Assembly (NCBI GenBank): GCA_963743825.1
Contig: CAVURC010000007.1
Span: forward strand, 1-64,000
Source of the DNA: Sva-07 sp963743825
GTDB taxonomy: Bacteria > Actinomycetota > Acidimicrobiia > Acidimicrobiales > Ilumatobacteraceae
Length of the DNA stretch: 64,000 bases
Reading direction: 5' to 3'
Made by a program: the position numbers and the translations under genes
Notes under the pieces: model-generated
What the model saw: the letters and a program-made list of their open reading frames with translations, nothing else
Told to the model about the DNA's origin: nothing
Databases searched by the model: none
Shown: one piece after another, positions 61,072-64,000 of the stretch
How positions within the stretch are numbered: the first letter of the stretch is position 1
Layout: every line of letters starts with the position of its first letter

Positions 61072-62445
61072 ATGATCACTCTGGAGTTCCTCGGCGCGAC
61101 CCGGACCGTCACCGGGAGCCGCTTCCTCGTGCGAACCGACAAGGCGACGGTGCTCATCGACGCAGGGTTGTTCCAAGGCACCAAACGCGACCGACTGTCG
61201 AACTGGGAGCCCTTCCCGATCGATCCGACCACCATCGACGCCGTCGTCGTCACCCACGCCCACATCGACCACAGCGGCTGGCTCCCCCGACTGGTCCGTG
61301 GCGGCTATCGCGGGCCGATCTTCGCGACCCGCCAAACGAGCGAACTCTGCGCGATCCTCCTCCCCGACTCCGCCCACATCCAGGAGGAACAGGCACGCTT
61401 CGCCAACGAACGCGGTTTCTCCAAGCACCACCCGGCACTCCCGCTGTACACATCGGACGACGCAGCCGACACCCTTCCGCTCTTCCAGTCCGTCGCCTTC
61501 GACACGCCCGTCGAAGTGGCAGAGGGAATCACCGCACAGTTCACGCCCGCCGGCCACATCCTCGGGTCCGCCAGCGTGCACCTCACCATCACCGAATCCG
61601 CAGCGCCGCCCGACCAGCCGACCACCACCACGCTGTTGGTCAGCGGTGATCTCGGCCGAGGAGGCCATCCGCTCGTGCCCGGCCCGTTCACACCACCGGC
61701 GGCCGACACCGTGCTCGTCGAGTCGACGTACGGCGATTCGCTGCACCCGGCGTCCGAGGAGGAGATCGGCACACTCGCCGACTTCATCAGCCGCACGGCT
61801 CGCCGCGGCGGAACGGTCCTGATCCCTGCGTTCGCGGTCGACCGGACCGAGGTCCTGCTGATCGTGCTGCGCGAACTGATGAGCGCCGGTCGGATCCCGC
61901 CGCTCCCGGTCTACGTCGACAGTCCGATGGCCCTGCGGGTCCTCGAGATCTACCGCTCGGCCAATCCCGACGTCGAGTTCGATCCGGGTGGCGGCCTCCA
62001 CATGTGCCCGTCGGTCGAGGACTCCAAGGCGCTCAACGAGCTCACCGCTCCGGCGATCATCATCTCCGCATCGGGCATGGCCTCGGGTGGCCGCGTGCTG
62101 CATCACCTGGCCCGCCTGTTGCCGAATCACCGCAACTCGGTGGTGCTCTGCGGCTTCCAGGCCGCCGGCACCCGCGGCCGCTCGCTCTCCGACGGCGCCC
62201 GCACACTCAAGATGCTCGGCCGCTACGTCCCGGTACGCGCCGACGTCCTGACGTTGCGGTCGTTGTCGGTGCACGCCGATGCCGACGGGCTGGTCCAATG
62301 GATCGCATCCCTGGCACGCCCACCCCGAACCGTGTTCGTGGTGCACGGCGAGCCCGACTCCAGCGAAGCGCTCGCCGCACGTCTCGTCGACGACGGCGTC
62401 ACCGCCGTGGTGCCGCACCAGTTCGAACGCGTCCGTCTCCCGTAG
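61072..62445 (+). CDS. MBL-fold metallohydrolase with beta-CASP domain (RNA-processing type)
   Basis: Intact 457-residue zinc enzyme like KH-free CPSF-type RNases. N-terminal EFLGATRTVTGSRFLV, motif 1 Asp in LIDAGLFQG, HxHxDH in VVVTHAHIDHSGWLP, motif 3 His in TPAGHILGSASVHL, motif 4 Asp in LLVSGDLGRGGHP; beta-CASP motifs VESTYGDSLHP, VLIPAFAVDRTEVLL, IISASGMASGGRVLHHLARL and the late LSVHADADGLVQW. Likely a 3' or 5' RNA-processing or decay nuclease, or a structurally related hydrolase. TAGAGT is seven bases before the ATG. Diverges from the stress protein. Confidence 0.88.
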   Translation: MITLEFLGATRTVTGSRFLVRTDKATVLIDAGLFQGTKRDRLSNWEPFPIDPTTIDAVVVTHAHIDHSGWLPRLVRGGYRGPIFATRQTSELCAILLPDSAHIQEEQARFANERGFSKHHPALPLYTSDDAADTLPLFQSVAFDTPVEVAEGITAQFTPAGHILGSASVHLTITESAAPPDQPTTTTLLVSGDLGRGGHPLVPGPFTPPAADTVLVESTYGDSLHPASEEEIGTLADFISRTARRGGTVLIPAFAVDRTEVLLIVLRELMSAGRIPPLPVYVDSPMALRVLEIYRSANPDVEFDPGGGLHMCPSVEDSKALNELTAPAIIISASGMASGGRVLHHLARLLPNHRNSVVLCGFQAAGTRGRSLSDGARTLKMLGRYVPVRADVLTLRSLSVHADADGLVQWIASLARPPRTVFVVHGEPDSSEALAARLVDDGVTAVVPHQFERVRLP

Positions 62446-62474
62446 GCCAACACGGATGACCGCAAGCGCCCACC

Positions 62475-62524
62475 GTTTGCGTGACAGAACAGTTGGACCA
62501 CCCCAACAGGACTGTCACGCAAAC
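62475..62524 (+). repeat. Nested palindrome, GTTTGCGTGACAG arms
   Basis: Perfect 13-base arms (GTTTGCGTGACAG and CTGTCACGCAAAC) enclosing a second hairpin GTTGG-n6-CCAAC at 62492-62507. It lies 29 bases after the hydrolase stop. TGACAG also occurs near the CGACAG loop of the GCGATGAG family, but arms differ. Confidence 0.6.
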
Positions 62525-62604
62525 AGGCAGGGGATCGAACACGGGCAGGCGACCGATGACGTTCGACCCTTCGAACCCATGCCCGGATCGTGTTGGATGG
62601 TTGC

Positions 62605-63141
62605 ATGGACGAGAGACAGCAAGCCACCGAGATCCTCAGTGAGTCGGAGTGTTGGGAACTGCTCGGCGAGGCCGACGTCGGTCGGCTCGCTGTCGACATC
62701 GCCGGCCAACCCGACATCTTCCCGATCAACTTCATCGCCGATCACGGCGGCATCGTGTTCCGCAGCGCCGCCGGCACCAAGCTCGCGGGTGCGGTACTCA
62801 ATCGTTTCGTGGCGTTCGAGATCGACGGGTATCAACCGGGCGATCGAACCGCATGGAGCGTCGTGGTGAAGGGTCAGGCCCGTGCGGTCGAACGGATGCA
62901 GGAGGTCTTCGACGCCGAGGATCTCCCGCTGTTCCCGTGGCTCGCGTGGGACAAGCCGAATTTCGTGCGCATCGACCCGATGGTCGTGACCGGCCGCCGG
63001 TACCACATCGTCGACTCGGCAACACCCGACGCCTCGATCGGCTGGGCGCCCACCGACGACGGTGAGGCCGAACGCCTCGCCGCCGAGCCGGCACCCGATG
63101 CCCCCTTCCACCCGGGCGCACCGAAGTTGCACGCCGATTGA
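62605..63141 (+). CDS. Flavin/F420-binding split-barrel (PPOX) protein
   Basis: Intact 178-residue pyridoxamine-phosphate-oxidase-like protein: ESECWELLGEADVGRLAVDI, PDIFPINFIADHGGIVFRSA, TKLAGAVLNRFVAFEID, SVVVKGQARAV, and a tail of about 45 residues past the barrel (IDPMVVTGRRYHI, then an acidic end). Typical of actinobacterial F420- or FMN-binding proteins with resistance or stress roles rather than vitamin B6 synthesis. An in-frame start at 62590 is possible; MDERQQ at 62605 is preferred. Converges with the D-lactate dehydrogenase gene. Confidence 0.82.
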   Translation: MDERQQATEILSESECWELLGEADVGRLAVDIAGQPDIFPINFIADHGGIVFRSAAGTKLAGAVLNRFVAFEIDGYQPGDRTAWSVVVKGQARAVERMQEVFDAEDLPLFPWLAWDKPNFVRIDPMVVTGRRYHIVDSATPDASIGWAPTDDGEAERLAAEPAPDAPFHPGAPKLHAD

Positions 63142-63148
63142 GCGACGC

Positions 63149-64000
63149 TCAGCCCAGCACCTGATTGCTGATCGGGCCGTCGGTGAACACCGACGTGACG
63201 TTGTCGAGCGTCGTCTCCGCGATCGCCGCCAGCGCTTCGCGCGTGAGAAATGCCTGATGGGCGGTGATCAACACGTTGGGGAACGTCAGCAAGCGGGCAA
63301 AGACGTCGTCGTCGAGGATCTCCTCGCTGCGATCCTCGAAGAAGAGATCAGCCTCCTCTTCGTAGACGTCGAGCGCGAGCGAACCGATCCGACCGGACTT
63401 GAGCCCGTCGATCGCAGCCTGCGTGTCGATCAGGGCACCACGACCGGTGTTCACCAACATCGGAGCGCGCTGCATCGCGGCGACGGCGTCGGCATCGATG
63501 AGGTGATGGCTGGCGGGCGTGAGCGGGCAGTTCAGGGTGATCAGGTCGCTCTCGGCGAACAGTTGGTCGAGTTCGACGTACTCGACGCCGAGTTCGAGCA
63601 GGTGGTCGTCGTGGAACGGATCGACGGCCACGACCCGACAGCGCAGGTGCCAGAGCAGCCTCGCCACGATGGCGCCGATCCGACCCGTCCCGACAACGCC
63701 GGCGGTCTTGCCCGCGAGGTCGAATCCGACCAGACCGTCGAGCGAGAAGTTGCCGTCACGCACCCGGTTGTAGGCGCGATGGATCCGGCGATTCAGCGCG
63801 AGAATCAGCGCCAGCGTGTGTTCGGCCACCGCATTGGGCGAGTACGCCGGGACGTGCACGACGGCCAGACCGAGGCGCTGCGCGGTGGCGAGGTCGACGT
63901 TGTTGTAGCCGGCGCACCGCAACGCCACGCAGCGCACGCCCGCCGAGTGCAATGCCTCCAACACCGGAGCCGACACATCGTCGTTGACGAACACGCAGAC
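63149..64000 (-). CDS. D-lactate dehydrogenase-like 2-hydroxyacid dehydrogenase (5' end outside window)
   Basis: NAD-dependent D-2-hydroxyacid dehydrogenase, LdhA/VanH-like. NAD loop KTAGVVGTGRIGAIVARLL, DPFHDDHLLELGVEYVELD, NCPLTPASHHLIDADAVAAM, catalytic Arg in LVNTGRGALIDTQA, Glu in the YEEEADLFFEDRS segment, and His in NVLITAHQAFLTREA. FEDRS is an LdhA-type feature. The N-terminal ~50-60 residues are lost beyond base 64000, where the frame is still open. C-terminus SNQVLG is complete. Converges with the split-barrel gene. Confidence 0.9.
   Translation of the reverse strand, partial: VCVFVNDDVSAPVLEALHSAGVRCVALRCAGYNNVDLATAQRLGLAVVHVPAYSPNAVAEHTLALILALNRRIHRAYNRVRDGNFSLDGLVGFDLAGKTAGVVGTGRIGAIVARLLWHLRCRVVAVDPFHDDHLLELGVEYVELDQLFAESDLITLNCPLTPASHHLIDADAVAAMQRAPMLVNTGRGALIDTQAAIDGLKSGRIGSLALDVYEEEADLFFEDRSEEILDDDVFARLLTFPNVLITAHQAFLTREALAAIAETTLDNVTSVFTDGPISNQVLG

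Noticed and set aside
1..64000. tRNA, rRNA or transposase genes
   Set aside because: I saw no cloverleaf-like segment with tRNA consensus boxes, no rRNA-like stretch and no transposase or integrase motif; a dedicated scan would be needed to exclude a tRNA fully.

Overview
The window is very GC-rich and densely coded on both strands. Its gene content points to a high-GC Actinomycetota, most likely an Ilumatobacter-type member of the Acidimicrobiia. The pointers are mycofactocin genes, GatCAB, a P450 with its 3Fe-4S ferredoxin, thiolase plus OB-fold protein pairs, and many promoters of the form TAnnnT placed 6-10 bases before the start codon. The taxonomic call is inference from gene content; there is no rRNA or marker phylogeny in the window. 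About two dozen genes carry single-base frameshifts inside otherwise conserved domains, including glycine loops and catalytic blocks, while neighbouring genes are intact. This looks like indel error in a long-read or draft assembly rather than gene decay, so I annotate those loci as full-length genes and give approximate break points.

Layout. 0-6.6 kb: a frameshifted sensor kinase facing an operon of FtsX-type permease, carotenoid-desaturase-like oxidoreductase and receiver-only response regulator. 6.7-9.0 kb: a cupredoxin-like lipoprotein, a cyclic-nucleotide-binding-domain protein and a flavin-binding split-barrel protein. 9.1-14.4 kb: an MprAB-like two-component system, paired fluoride channels, P450 plus ferredoxin, and YaaA. 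14.5-17.8 kb: MFS transporter, orphan DNA methyltransferase, SDR. 17.9-28.6 kb: a mycofactocin-type FadH/OYE flavoenzyme, a GH3 glycosidase, a DedA protein, then a tight operon fixB-fixC-fixX-fixA-mftE-mftF (electron-transfer flavoprotein, its quinone oxidoreductase and ferredoxin-like subunit, and two mycofactocin maturation genes). 28.6-41.6 kb: DUF4395, alanine racemase-like gene plus membrane acyltransferase, ROK kinase, cell-wall hydrolase, 2OG-Fe(II) oxygenase, ACC deaminase-like enzyme, uracil-DNA glycosylase, YihY, DinB, hydrolase-OsmC fusion, acyl-CoA dehydrogenase and SDR. 41.7-44.9 kb: gatC-gatA-gatB. 45.0-47.4 kb: two divergent citrate synthases, one with an N-terminal helix-turn-helix. 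47.4-53.8 kb: a damaged DUF2786-like gene, AlkD-like protein, alpha-galactosidase divergent from an MsmX-type ATPase, and Lgt with a hydrolase. 53.9-64 kb: ferredoxin divergent from a TetR regulator, TPR/HD-GYP protein, M48 protease, YbaK, thioesterase, OB-fold protein plus thiolase, universal stress protein divergent from a beta-CASP metallohydrolase, a flavin split-barrel protein, and a D-lactate dehydrogenase-like gene cut by the window end.

System-level points. The Fix-type electron-transfer module is translationally coupled to mftE and mftF, and a mycofactocin-type OYE lies nearby, suggesting a route from the mycofactocin redox cofactor into the quinone pool. The two citrate synthases share an intergenic block of four TCAA/TTGA palindromes that may be read by the DNA-binding domain of one of them. 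Several families of dispersed palindromes sit almost exclusively at gene ends; one has a constant GGGTC-n-GACCC core with outer arms that change as complementary pairs. No tRNA, rRNA, CRISPR array, transposase or prophage gene was seen.
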